Shown here: positions 27,161 to 35,215 of the stretch, piece after piece
How the letters are laid out: the number at the start of each line of letters is the position of its first letter
Numbering within the stretch: position 1 is the first letter of the stretch
Origin: Candidatus Aminicenantota bacterium
GTDB taxonomy: Bacteria > Acidobacteriota > Aminicenantia > Aminicenantales > Aminicenantaceae
Direction: 5' to 3'
DNA length: 64,000 nucleotides
Assembly: GCA_011049545.1 (NCBI GenBank)
Contig: DRHQ01000064.1
Coordinates: 45,025 to 109,024 of the forward strand
Program-made: the position numbers and the translations under genes
Notes under the pieces: generated by a model
Told to the model about the DNA's origin: nothing
Database searches by the model: none
Seen by the model: only the letters and a program-made list of their open reading frames with translations

Positions 27161-27345
27161 TCAAGGAATGATGGCGAAAACTCGAGCTGGCGCACCTGTT
27201 CCTCCTTTAATTGGCATGGGGATGACATAGAGCGTTGTTCCAGAGGAAGGCAACTTATCTAAATTGGCTATGTTTTCTAAGGCAAGTTTATCAGCTCTGC
27301 AGTAAAAAGTTAAAATAAGGCCTAAGCCGGATAAGAACTGCCTTT
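27161..27345 (-). pseudogene. C-terminal remnant of a cyclase/kynurenine-formamidase-like family protein
   Basis: With no start codon, this minus-strand frame reads YCRADKLALENIANLDKLP, then SSGTTLYVIPMPIKGGTGAP and ARVFAIIP before a TGA at 27163. The segment resembles the end of PF04199-type cyclase proteins (ENLxNLDxLP...PxxIxGGxGxPxRxFAI). About 60 codons remain and the rest of the gene is gone. It lies between the ushA-like promoter and the RRM gene. The family call rests on this one short segment. Confidence 0.45.
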
Positions 27346-27432
27346 AGGATTGAGGAAGCCCTGCCCAAAAAGACAAATATCAAGACCTAACCCCGGATAA
27401 TTAATCCCAGATCGATGAAGCTAGATAAGAAA

Positions 27433-27735
27433 TTATCTATTAAATTGATTGAACCCCCCGCTTTTTTCAAACCGGGGTTCTCTTCTTTGCGCTTTATTAA
27501 CCTTGAGCTTTCTGGATTTTAATTCTTGACCATCCAATGACTCTATCGCTTTTTGGACTAGCTCATCAGTTTCAAATTCTGCAAATCCAAATCCCTTTGA
27601 TCTGCCGGAATATTTGTCTCTTATAATGTTCACATCTTTTGCTTCGAAGCCCTTCTCTTTGAATATTGCTCTTAGCTCTTCTTCGGTTACTTCGTAGTCT
27701 ATATTCCCAATATAAATCTTGTTTTCTTCTTCCAT
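27433..27735 (-). CDS. Single-RRM RNA-binding protein
   Basis: The 100-residue protein is one RRM with RNP2 (KIYIGNI, 6-12) and RNP1 (KGFGFAEFE, near 47-55), plus a short basic tail. This is the bacterial Rbp type, which binds RNA as a chaperone or in cold and stress responses. GGGAG lies before the ATG. The aromatic residues needed for RNA stacking (Tyr8, Phe49 and Phe51, approximate numbering) are kept. No neighbours suggest a narrower role. Confidence 0.92.
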   Translation of the reverse strand: MEEENKIYIGNIDYEVTEEELRAIFKEKGFEAKDVNIIRDKYSGRSKGFGFAEFETDELVQKAIESLDGQELKSRKLKVNKAQRREPRFEKSGGFNQFNR

Positions 27736-28128
27736 TATTACTCCCTTAAAAAATATTATCCATTAAATACGCCTTTCCTTTTTTTTTGCTTTCTTACATT
27801 CTTTCTCCTTTTAATAAATTTCAAATCCAGCACTACACTAAATAAAATTTATTTGGAATATTCCCCCTTATCTCTAAATCCTAGAAGTATTTAATGCCTT
27901 TTATGTTTCTTCCAATTCTCATCAGTATTCTTATATCTGCATGGAAAGTCTAATTATACAAAGTTTTCCGAATAATACAAGGAAAATTTATATTCCTGAA
28001 AGGGGTCAGGCCTTATCCATGGGAATGTTATAAGGACAAAAGTGCGGGAAAATATCTTTTCCCGTGACAAGGCCTGACCCCACAGCTCCGTTAGAAGAAA
28101 ATGGTTTTGGAAAATGCCCTGCTCCCTC
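27736..28128. other. Intergenic region upstream of the RRM gene, with a repeat element
   Basis: This stretch of about 390 bases is AT-rich near the RRM start, where its promoter must lie, and carries the 80-base inverted-repeat element at 28002-28081. The bases after the element (28090-28125) read as a near inverse of 10329-10362, so a little of the flank is shared by both repeat copies. No gene was seen. Confidence 0.45.
28002..28081. repeat. 80-base MITE-like inverted-repeat element, copy 2
   Basis: Ends are GGGGTCAGGCCTT and AAGGCCTGACCCC, identical to copy 1 at 10194-10273, and the length is the same. Inside, GGGAAAATATCTTTTCCC makes a second, smaller hairpin that is decayed in copy 1. 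It sits 47 bases downstream of the TldE-like gene stop and could also end its transcript. Confidence 0.8.
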
Positions 28129-29934
28129 CTATTTTTTAAAAAACGGATGCTTAAGGAACACAGGTTTCTGATGTGCGCCACCAGGTTTTTTCAACTCGAC
28201 CTCTTCAAAGAGTACTGATGGAGCAATCACAGTGGTGGGAATACCTAACCCAACGGCATAGGAGAAAAAGAGTCGCATCATTCCACCGCCAGACATGAGC
28301 TTATTGTTTACATAATAGTCTTTGCCCACCGCTACGATGTCTTTCAACATTCTGACAGACATCTCTGCCACTATAACTCCGCGCACTAGTTCCTCCCTTC
28401 CGTCCTCGATAAATACCTTGTAGGCGAGAATCGGAGGAGTTACCAGCTCTTGCTGCGGCCCCCCGCGCATAGAGAAGGATGATAATGAAAACTTTCTTCC
28501 CGAAATGCTGGGATTATCGAACTTCTTTATCACCAAGCCGTAGGAGAGCCCTTGATCCTGGCACAGATCGATCAACTCCTGTTTCAATTCAGCAAAGCTC
28601 TTTCCCTCAGTCGTCTGCACGAAGAGGTTTCCGATCTGAACGCTGGGAGAACCTATCTGCATGGTGCGGCCGTGGCCATTTGATTGGGATATTTCTTTGC
28701 TGGGGCGGCGTGACATCAGAAGAGTTTTTAAAACTCCACGCTCAATGATAGTCACTGGCCGGGCCGGAACACCTTGGTCATCAACCTTATAGGACCCAAT
28801 AAGCTGCTGCTTTTCATAGGTTTTCTGAGTGGGATCATCCACGACAGTAAAAAAGGAAGGGAGCACTCGACGATTCAACCGGGAGGCAAGCTTGCTTTCG
28901 GTCATCATCGCTGCCATTTGCTGTTGTTCCATAAGAGGCGAGCGCTGACCAGAAAGCTGGGGAGCAAGCACCTGGGCAAAGAGCTCGCCGGCAGCCTGAC
29001 CAGTAACAAGCACTGGTCCCAGATACTTCTCCAGCACTGGCGCTGAAGTCAATGCAGTAAGCTCCTCGGCCATCTTTCGTATAGAGGCAGCCATTTCCTT
29101 CTCAGGAGGTAACTGCTCAAGACTGGTCCCGTATGAAGGAACAAAATGTTTCAGTCCCATCCCGTCGGATGCCTGGGTAGCCGCTCTTACATAGAGCGAA
29201 ACGAGATTAGCCGGCTGATGACTTATAGTGCCTTCGCTGTTGATGAAATATTTGTGCGAAAATCTAATGTTAAGGCTGATACTTGAATCGTAAATAACGG
29301 GAAATTCACGGAAAATAGCGGACAAGCGGCGCAAGACCCCTTCCCATTTTTTCTGGTCAAATGTTAATAGTTTTTTGGGAGCAATGGTCTTTGTAGTTTC
29401 CTCACGCGAAAAGTCGGGGATTTCTTCAGACTGGACTTTGGTTTTGATAAAAGATCTTTTCGCTGCCAGTTGCTCCAGCGCTTGTTTGTAAGCTCCATCA
29501 GTCGCCAGCCACATGTCGTGGCGCAACGCTGCGTAATCATCTTCCAGCACAAGCTGGGTTGGACGGCCTCCTATCATGGAATAAAGTGAACGCCCGCCCG
29601 CGAACTCACTGTTATCCAGATCGTAGCTACCTACCCGTAAACCTACTCTCAACAGGCGGCTTCTATCCTGGTCGGATTCAACGATTGCCCCAAACACAGA
29701 TTTGATTACAAATGTCTCAGCATCCTCCACGGCATATTCGATGTAATACGGCTTCTCCATATCCTTGAGTTGAAGTTTCTCCATTGATCGGTTCATTTCA
29801 TCTTTGAGAGCCTTCAGTAATACATCTTCTTTCTGCCGGGCACCGAGCTTAGAGGCTGGAATAACAATCGAGAGCATCCAACTTAAGAAAAAGATCCAGA
29901 GAAAGATAAACCGTGATCGCTTAGGTCTCATCAT
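28129..29934 (-). CDS. Secreted TldE-like (metal-site-free) partner of TldD-family protease
   Basis: The 601-residue protein has an N-terminal signal or anchor helix (residues 8-30). The TldD/PmbA fold follows, including the C-terminal beta-rich half (GRTMQIGSPSVQIGNLFV). Where its upstream neighbour has HEIFGH, this protein has AQVLAP (GELFAQVLAP), so it cannot bind the catalytic metal. That mirrors the TldD-TldE pair, in which TldE lacks the motif but is needed for the heterodimer. The start overlaps the stop of the HExxxH gene by 4 nt. Both are exported, unlike cytoplasmic E. coli TldD/E. Confidence 0.8.
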   Translation of the reverse strand: MMRPKRSRFIFLWIFFLSWMLSIVIPASKLGARQKEDVLLKALKDEMNRSMEKLQLKDMEKPYYIEYAVEDAETFVIKSVFGAIVESDQDRSRLLRVGLRVGSYDLDNSEFAGGRSLYSMIGGRPTQLVLEDDYAALRHDMWLATDGAYKQALEQLAAKRSFIKTKVQSEEIPDFSREETTKTIAPKKLLTFDQKKWEGVLRRLSAIFREFPVIYDSSISLNIRFSHKYFINSEGTISHQPANLVSLYVRAATQASDGMGLKHFVPSYGTSLEQLPPEKEMAASIRKMAEELTALTSAPVLEKYLGPVLVTGQAAGELFAQVLAPQLSGQRSPLMEQQQMAAMMTESKLASRLNRRVLPSFFTVVDDPTQKTYEKQQLIGSYKVDDQGVPARPVTIIERGVLKTLLMSRRPSKEISQSNGHGRTMQIGSPSVQIGNLFVQTTEGKSFAELKQELIDLCQDQGLSYGLVIKKFDNPSISGRKFSLSSFSMRGGPQQELVTPPILAYKVFIEDGREELVRGVIVAEMSVRMLKDIVAVGKDYYVNNKLMSGGGMMRLFFSYAVGLGIPTTVIAPSVLFEEVELKKPGGAHQKPVFLKHPFFKK

Positions 29935-31637
29935 TGTTTCCTCCTTTTAGGCGGAGGGAGAAGGGGTGGTCGATCCGGTGATTTCCTTCTCTTTTGAATC
30001 TCAATCTCCCCCGTGAGGATACTTGGAGCTACCCCAGAAACAGGTACTCCTCCGGACTCAGCTCCGCAGATTCCGTTGAAAACTTCTGGCTTATCTCCGC
30101 ATGCCAGGATCTTGCTAAAAGAGACAAGTGGCGTGCCAATCAAATCCACACCGCGGACCATCTCGTCAGGGCGTCCGTCGGTGAACACGCGGTAGACTAT
30201 GATCGGAATCACCGCGTACGCCTGGGGAATCCCCCGGCCGGTAAAGGTGAAACCACCAGAAATGTCTTCGAAGATTAGACCAAACTCCTTGTCTTGTTTT
30301 TTGCACTCTTCAATCAGCAACTCCCGAAGCTTTTTTTCCGAGACGGTCTTGGATGCTTCCACGATCAAATTACCTTGACGGCTGACAGCTCTGTAGCCTG
30401 CTTGCTTTCGACCATGCCCGCTCGACTTATCAAACCCGGCAATAGGCGAACGCGACATGAGGAAATTCTTCAAAATACCATTTTCTACCACTGTAACGCG
30501 CTGGGCCTTCACCCCTTCATCATCATATAGATAGTGGCCGCTGAGATCTTTATCGCCGAAGCTTTTCTGCAGGGGATCATCATAGACGGATATGAAATCA
30601 GGCAACACCGGTTGGTTAATCTTTTTTGTAAAGGTTTGCCCTTCTTCTTCATCCTTCTGGCGATGGCCCTCGATGCGGTGGCCGAAAATCTCGTGGAAAA
30701 AGACACCGGCAGCGCGCCCGGACAAAACGGCTGGACCTGTAAACGGCTCTGCAACTGGAGATACACGCAGAGCTAATAGTTCTTTTGTGAGAAGCTTAAT
30801 TTTCTGATGCACTTCCTCCTCATCAGGCATTTTTTCCATCGAGTGTGCTTCAAATGACTCATACTTGTAAAGATCCATCCCATCTTCTGCTTTTGTCCTG
30901 GCATAGATACCAAGGCGCCAATGAGTCAACCCGTGCTGGATCATTGTCCCCTCACTGTTGACAAGATACTTGTTTGCAGCGTTTGCCGATAAACTTACAC
31001 TGGATTCATAGATTTCCGGAAAATCATTGAACAGCGTTGAGTATTTTTTGAGCTTCTTTTCCCATTTAGCCCTATTCACTTTGATCTGAGATATGGAGCT
31101 GATGAACTTCTCAGGAGACTCACGGGAAAAGTCATCTGATTCGTCCTCCTCTTTTACCTTGACGGTTTTCTGTACCTTCACCTGAATCAGTCTTTCCATG
31201 GCTGCCTTGTATTTCTTGTCAGTCTCTAACCAGAGAGCACTCTTTAATGCATCCAGGTCGTCCTCCAATGAAATAGATACAGGGATAGGGTACCTGTAAT
31301 CATACATGCCGCGAAGGCGATGCGTATTATCGAGTTTGTAATCACCTACCCGTACCTCCACATCTAACAGGCGTGAGTGTTCAGTTGAGCTGCGGCGCAG
31401 GGCACCGTAGGAGGCTATGATCATAATGTTTTTTGTCTCAGTGATATCATAGCTGATAAAATAAGGGGGCGGATTCCCCTTCTCGCCCAATCCTTTCATC
31501 GATCGACTCAATTCCTCTTCCATTGCCTTAAGCAGCAGCCCCTTCTCTTGTTGCTGAGACAAGCCACTTTGCATCCAGAGGCAACAACACACCAGCAGAA
31601 GAGCACAGCTAATCAAGGCTCGAACCAGTCCTTTCAT
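29931..31637 (-). CDS. Secreted TldD-family metalloprotease
   Basis: The 568-residue protein starts with a signal peptide (about residues 1-28). The zinc motif HEIFGH is at 315-320 and a later GICGAESGGVPVSGVAPS carries the cysteine that is the third metal ligand in TldD. Between lie SGHGRKQAGYRAVSRQGNL and other family landmarks. TldD-type proteases cleave unfolded peptides in a TldD-TldE dimer. AAGGAGG precedes the ATG and a promoter lies at 31825-31854. The paralogous partner is encoded directly downstream with a 4-nt overlap. Confidence 0.85.
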   Translation of the reverse strand: MKGLVRALISCALLLVCCCLWMQSGLSQQQEKGLLLKAMEEELSRSMKGLGEKGNPPPYFISYDITETKNIMIIASYGALRRSSTEHSRLLDVEVRVGDYKLDNTHRLRGMYDYRYPIPVSISLEDDLDALKSALWLETDKKYKAAMERLIQVKVQKTVKVKEEDESDDFSRESPEKFISSISQIKVNRAKWEKKLKKYSTLFNDFPEIYESSVSLSANAANKYLVNSEGTMIQHGLTHWRLGIYARTKAEDGMDLYKYESFEAHSMEKMPDEEEVHQKIKLLTKELLALRVSPVAEPFTGPAVLSGRAAGVFFHEIFGHRIEGHRQKDEEEGQTFTKKINQPVLPDFISVYDDPLQKSFGDKDLSGHYLYDDEGVKAQRVTVVENGILKNFLMSRSPIAGFDKSSGHGRKQAGYRAVSRQGNLIVEASKTVSEKKLRELLIEECKKQDKEFGLIFEDISGGFTFTGRGIPQAYAVIPIIVYRVFTDGRPDEMVRGVDLIGTPLVSFSKILACGDKPEVFNGICGAESGGVPVSGVAPSILTGEIEIQKRRKSPDRPPLLPPPKRRKQ

Positions 31638-32049
31638 GATATATACCTCCTTGTTTTAAAGCATGTCTGCAGAGAATTCCTCGAAAGTCACGGCGAGAAT
31701 TTGTTATAAAAATTTGAACAACAACAGTTCGTATTTTCGCTCATTAGCAATCTTCCCCCATTTCCCGTCATTCCTGCTTGGGCAAAAACACAGGCATCTT
31801 TCTCCAATTCTCTCCTAGGAAGAACTTATAGCATAGGAAAAAATATGATGTCAAATATTAAAAAATAAGGCTGAAATAAATCGGCGTTCCTATCTTTATG
31901 GATTTTTGCTCATATAGCATTCCAAAAGAAAAGTCCTGAACTCCAGTGAGCTCCAATGAGATGCTTGACAATTCTCCTCTTTTGTAAATAAATACAAAAA
32001 AGAAGGTACAATAATTATTTTGTGCTGAAGTATTTGCAAAGGCTTCTCG
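31638..32049. other. Divergent intergenic region between tldD-like and panE-like genes
   Basis: This holds the minus-strand promoter at 31825-31854. On the plus strand there is a TTGACA at 31965-31970 and an AT-rich inverted repeat TTTTGTA/TACAAAA at 31980-31999, which may be the promoter region of the panE-like gene. No gene was seen. Confidence 0.4.
31825..31854 (-). promoter_or_regulatory. Promoter for the tldD/tldE-like operon
   Basis: On the minus strand TTGACA (31854-31849) is followed after 18 bases by TATAAG (31830-31825), with CTATGC just before the -10 box. The same TATGC-TATAAG context occurs at the 5'-nucleotidase promoter. Confidence 0.6.
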
Positions 32050-33015
32050 ATGAAAAAGTATATGGTTATTGGGATTGGACCTATTGGAAGTATTCTAAGT
32101 GCCCATCTTTTAAAAGAAAGAATTGATGTAACTCTTGTTGATATTCTTAAAGAAAGGCTTTTTTCCATAAAGAAAAAAGGATTGACGGTTAAGGACCCGA
32201 GAGGCCATACAATCGGAAACTTTGTCGAATATCCAAAAAAAATCCTGTATTCTCTGAAGGAGATAAAAGAAAAACCGGATTTAATCTTTATATGTGTAAA
32301 GACCTATTATCTTCTGGATGTTGCGTCTGAAATCTCAGAGGTCTTCCCTTCTTCTCCTAAAGTTGTCGTTTTCCAAAACGGACTTGATAACGAAGATCAA
32401 GCGGCAAAGGTTTTTGGGAAGGAAAATGTTCTAAGATGCATAATCAATTACGCAGGAGCTATGGCTTCTGATACAGAGGTGGAAATAGCTTTTTTTAACC
32501 GGCCAAACTATATTGGGGTGATGGATAAAGAAAATACTCCTCTAGCTCAAGAACTTGCCGAAACTCTCACCCGGTCAGGACTTGAAACAAAGTATACTGA
32601 TGATATAAAAAAACACGAATGGGAAAAGGCCATTTTGAATGCCTGCCTGGCACCGGTTTCAACAATAACAGGACTCACCATGAAAGAGGTAATGGATTCT
32701 CCCCCGTTGAGAGAGATTGTAGAGAATCTCCTTCTCGAGGGTATGAAAGTCGCGGAAGGAACTGGAGTCAAATTTTCTGCTAACTTCTATGAATCAGGCT
32801 TATCCTATATAAGTAAGGGCGGGTATCATAAACCATCCATGCTTGTGGATATGGAAAAAGGAGGGAGGACAGAAATAGACTTTCTCAACGCTAAAATTGT
32901 CGAATACGGAGAGAAACTCGACATTCCCATCCCCTTCAACTGGACAGTAACAGCAATGATAAAAGGCCTCGAACAAAAAAAGCAAAATCCTGTTAATCAA
33001 GCGAAAAAAAGATGA
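32050..33015 (+). CDS. Ketopantoate reductase-family NADPH-dependent reductase (PanE/ApbA-like)
   Basis: The 321-residue protein has an N-terminal Rossmann loop GIGPIGSILSAHL, the family's CVKTYYLLD and VVFQNGLDNED, and the catalytic lysine segment HEWEKAILNACLAP. The C-terminal helical domain is complete and ends with a lysine-rich tail. PanE reduces 2-ketopantoate to pantoate for coenzyme A, but many paralogues act on other 2-keto acids, and this one shows no gene context to decide. The downstream gene overlaps by 4 nt. Confidence 0.78.
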   Translation: MKKYMVIGIGPIGSILSAHLLKERIDVTLVDILKERLFSIKKKGLTVKDPRGHTIGNFVEYPKKILYSLKEIKEKPDLIFICVKTYYLLDVASEISEVFPSSPKVVVFQNGLDNEDQAAKVFGKENVLRCIINYAGAMASDTEVEIAFFNRPNYIGVMDKENTPLAQELAETLTRSGLETKYTDDIKKHEWEKAILNACLAPVSTITGLTMKEVMDSPPLREIVENLLLEGMKVAEGTGVKFSANFYESGLSYISKGGYHKPSMLVDMEKGGRTEIDFLNAKIVEYGEKLDIPIPFNWTVTAMIKGLEQKKQNPVNQAKKR

Positions 33016-33419
33016 AATTTTTAAAAAAGCGGATTGCAATCTCGATTCTTTTATTTTTTATTATTATCTCAGCCACAAACAAAAGTGCTTCTGCAACGGA
33101 TGACAAGCTATTGCATTTTGGATTTTCATCCGTATTTGGAGCTGCAGGCGAAAGTTATCTCCATTATAAAACGAATCTAAAAACTCCTGGAAGACTAATC
33201 TGGGGAACAACATTGGGAACCATTCCCGGGCTAGCAAAAGAAATTATTGACAGCACTAAAAGGGACAACCGCTTTAGCGGAGGTGATATGGCAGCAAATA
33301 TTGCCGGGGCTTTTGTTGGAGCTTTAGTCGCCAATATCTTTAATAATGCAATCCAAGTCAAAATTGAAAAAAAAGAAGAAGAAAAAATGATTGTTTTTTC
33401 CCTATCGTATAGATTTTAA
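33012..33419 (+). CDS. Small exported protein, YfiM/DUF2279-like
   Basis: The 135-residue protein has a signal peptide (residues 1-29, ending SASA). The mature part reads DKLLHFGFSSVFGAAGES, then GLAKEIIDS and FSGGDMAANIAGAFVGAL. The DKxLHF, AKExxD and DxxxNxxG elements are those of the YfiM/DUF2279 group of small envelope proteins of unknown function. It overlaps the PanE-like gene by 4 nt, and a terminator hairpin follows its stop. Confidence 0.6.
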   Translation: MKFLKKRIAISILLFFIIISATNKSASATDDKLLHFGFSSVFGAAGESYLHYKTNLKTPGRLIWGTTLGTIPGLAKEIIDSTKRDNRFSGGDMAANIAGAFVGALVANIFNNAIQVKIEKKEEEKMIVFSLSYRF

Positions 33420-33440
33420 GCTTCTGTTATCTACCAATCC

Positions 33441-33469
33441 TGTAAAATGCGGTGAAATTTTACATTTTT
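33441..33469 (+). terminator. Rho-independent terminator after the YfiM-like gene
   Basis: TGTAAAAT (33441-33448) pairs perfectly with ATTTTACA (33457-33464) around an eight-base loop and is followed by five T residues. The stem is AT-rich, so it may be weak. Confidence 0.6.
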
Positions 33470-33507
33470 AGCTTTTTAACATAAGGAAATCCGTCTCGCG
33501 ATCAGAA

Positions 33508-33562
33508 ATTAAAACAGGTCCTCGACATCTTCATTCTGCAAGGGAAGATGACCGTGTTTTTG
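33508..33562 (-). pseudogene. Remnant of the 3' end of a bzdV-like gene (direct repeat of 35215-35269)
   Basis: About 49 of 55 bases match the 3' end of the 839-residue oxidoreductase gene. On the minus strand it still reads KHGHLPLQNEDVEDLF and a stop, against KHGHLPPQNEDVEDLF in the intact gene. Of six differences three are silent and three fall in a single codon (Pro to Leu), so this tail diverged while still under protein-level selection. The copy begins abruptly, with no upstream coding part. Confidence 0.75.
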
Positions 33563-33774
33563 TCGTGTGGGCGTCGGACCGCCATCACATCGAAGGGCTC
33601 CGGTTCCAGTTCTCTCTACCAAACCGCCTCCCATCAGTCGCGGAGTGGAGTGGTTGGGATGGATTGGTTATTCTCTGGTGGTCTTGTGGCGAAAAATGTC
33701 GATGATGGAAGTGTGGTCAATCTCTTGGATTTCTTGTATGCTGTACTTGATTCTTTGATGAAGTCGGTATTTCT

Positions 33775-35184
33775 ATGAAGCGCAGACGCAGAATAATATC
33801 TATCATGGTGGCCATTCTTGTGACCGTCGCCGGATGTTTTGTCACTCTTGTGGGGCCCTGGCCCACCTATAAGAGCAGTTTTGAAGATCGGCCATACTAC
33901 AAGGAGGCCCTCGCTGTAATTGGGCGACATAGACAGCGTTCCTCCCATGGCTCCCCCGTTGGTCAGTTCGAAGCGGGTTGGGGCTCGCGTTCCATCACAC
34001 CACCAATAGGCACCCCCTTGGCTGGATTTGAAGATCGCCAGGGCAAACCGTCGAAGGGTGTGCACGATGAGCTCCTTGTCAAGGCACTCGCGGTCAGCGA
34101 CGGGACAGACACGGCCGTGGTTGTGGGCGCGGATATGCTTATCGTGCCAGAGAACGTGGCCGAGTTAGTTCGGGCCCATGTCTCTCAGCGAACAGTACTC
34201 ACGGCAAATGAGATTCTCTTTAATGCTAGCCACAATCACTCGGGTCCTGGTGCATTTGCTCCCGGCTTCGCCTCGAGAGCATTTAATGGATCATACGATC
34301 CGAACATCCCCGATTTCTTGGCCAGAGCATTCACAGAAGCAATAGTTGAGGCCTACCACTCGCTTGAGCCAGCCAAAATGATGTATGGTAGCGTGGACGC
34401 TCTTGAGTATATAAGAAATCGCACCCGCAGCGACAACCCAGTTGACAGTGAACTGAGCTACATGCTTGTCGAGCAAGAAGATGGAGACAGTTGCTTCTTG
34501 GTAAGTTACTCTGCACACCCGACCGTTCTTGGCCCAGACAACATGCAGTTCACCGGTGAATATCCCGGTTTTCTTGTGCGTCGTATTACGGAAAAAACGG
34601 GTGCGGAAGCGATCTATATCGGTGGAGCTGTTGGCAGTATGAGCCCCCGACCTCCTGATGGAGGTGACTCTTTTGATCGCTGCCGCGCCATGGGTGTGGC
34701 GTTGGCGGACAAGGTGCTGGAAGCGGTTGTAGATGCCACACTATTCAAGGATAAGGTGGACATTGCGTCTATTGGATTTCCAATTAAATTGCCACCGTTT
34801 CAATTGCGCCTTAATAAAAACTTGCGTGTTTCAAAGTTCTTGCTTCCTGTTCTTGGCATTGACACGGATGGTTGGATGCACGCTGTGCGCATTGGAGATA
34901 TTGCATTGGTGGGTACGCCAGCCGATTATTGCGGAGAAATCAGCGTAGACCTGAAGTCATGGGCGCAGAATCACAGTGTCGATCTCTGGGTACTCAGCTT
35001 CAACGGTGACTATGTTGGATACATCTCACCTGACAAGTATTACTACGACAAGGATGAGAAAGGCGGCTACGGATACGAGCGAGGTATCATGTCATGGATA
35101 GGGCCAGACCAAGAGGCTTTCACCGTATCGCTCATCACGCATATGATCGATGTTTTGTTCTCTGAGTCTCCCGAGAATTTATGA
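33775..35184 (+). CDS. Neutral/alkaline ceramidase-like hydrolase, probably exported
   Basis: The 469-residue protein has an N-terminal membrane anchor or signal (residues 8-27). It contains GWGSRSITPPIGTPLAGFED near 70-90, DELLVKALAVSDG, and FNASHNHSGPGAF, the zinc-site region of the neutral ceramidase N-terminal domain; the immunoglobulin-like C-terminal domain of true ceramidases is absent. Related short proteins are often annotated as neutral/alkaline non-lysosomal ceramidase, with unknown amide substrates. Base composition is richer in GC than the neighbours, no ribosome site is seen, and it is flanked by two copies of a gene tail, which suggests acquisition by transfer. Confidence 0.75.
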   Translation: MKRRRRIISIMVAILVTVAGCFVTLVGPWPTYKSSFEDRPYYKEALAVIGRHRQRSSHGSPVGQFEAGWGSRSITPPIGTPLAGFEDRQGKPSKGVHDELLVKALAVSDGTDTAVVVGADMLIVPENVAELVRAHVSQRTVLTANEILFNASHNHSGPGAFAPGFASRAFNGSYDPNIPDFLARAFTEAIVEAYHSLEPAKMMYGSVDALEYIRNRTRSDNPVDSELSYMLVEQEDGDSCFLVSYSAHPTVLGPDNMQFTGEYPGFLVRRITEKTGAEAIYIGGAVGSMSPRPPDGGDSFDRCRAMGVALADKVLEAVVDATLFKDKVDIASIGFPIKLPPFQLRLNKNLRVSKFLLPVLGIDTDGWMHAVRIGDIALVGTPADYCGEISVDLKSWAQNHSVDLWVLSFNGDYVGYISPDKYYYDKDEKGGYGYERGIMSWIGPDQEAFTVSLITHMIDVLFSESPENL

Positions 35185-35215
35185 CACCACAGGGATTCAA
35201 TCTCAAAACAAGGAA

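Larger units (their letters stand above)
33420..33774. other. Intergenic stretch at the left border of the ceramidase-like insertion
   Basis: This contains the terminator at 33441 and the gene-tail remnant at 33508-33562. The rest, to 33774, is GC-richer and without a recognised gene. ORFs at 33548-33778 lack ribosome sites and family motifs. Confidence 0.45.

Noticed and set aside
33548..33778. Plus-strand ORF leading into the ceramidase-like gene
   Set aside because: It starts inside the bzdV-tail remnant, has no ribosome site and shows no recognisable domain.
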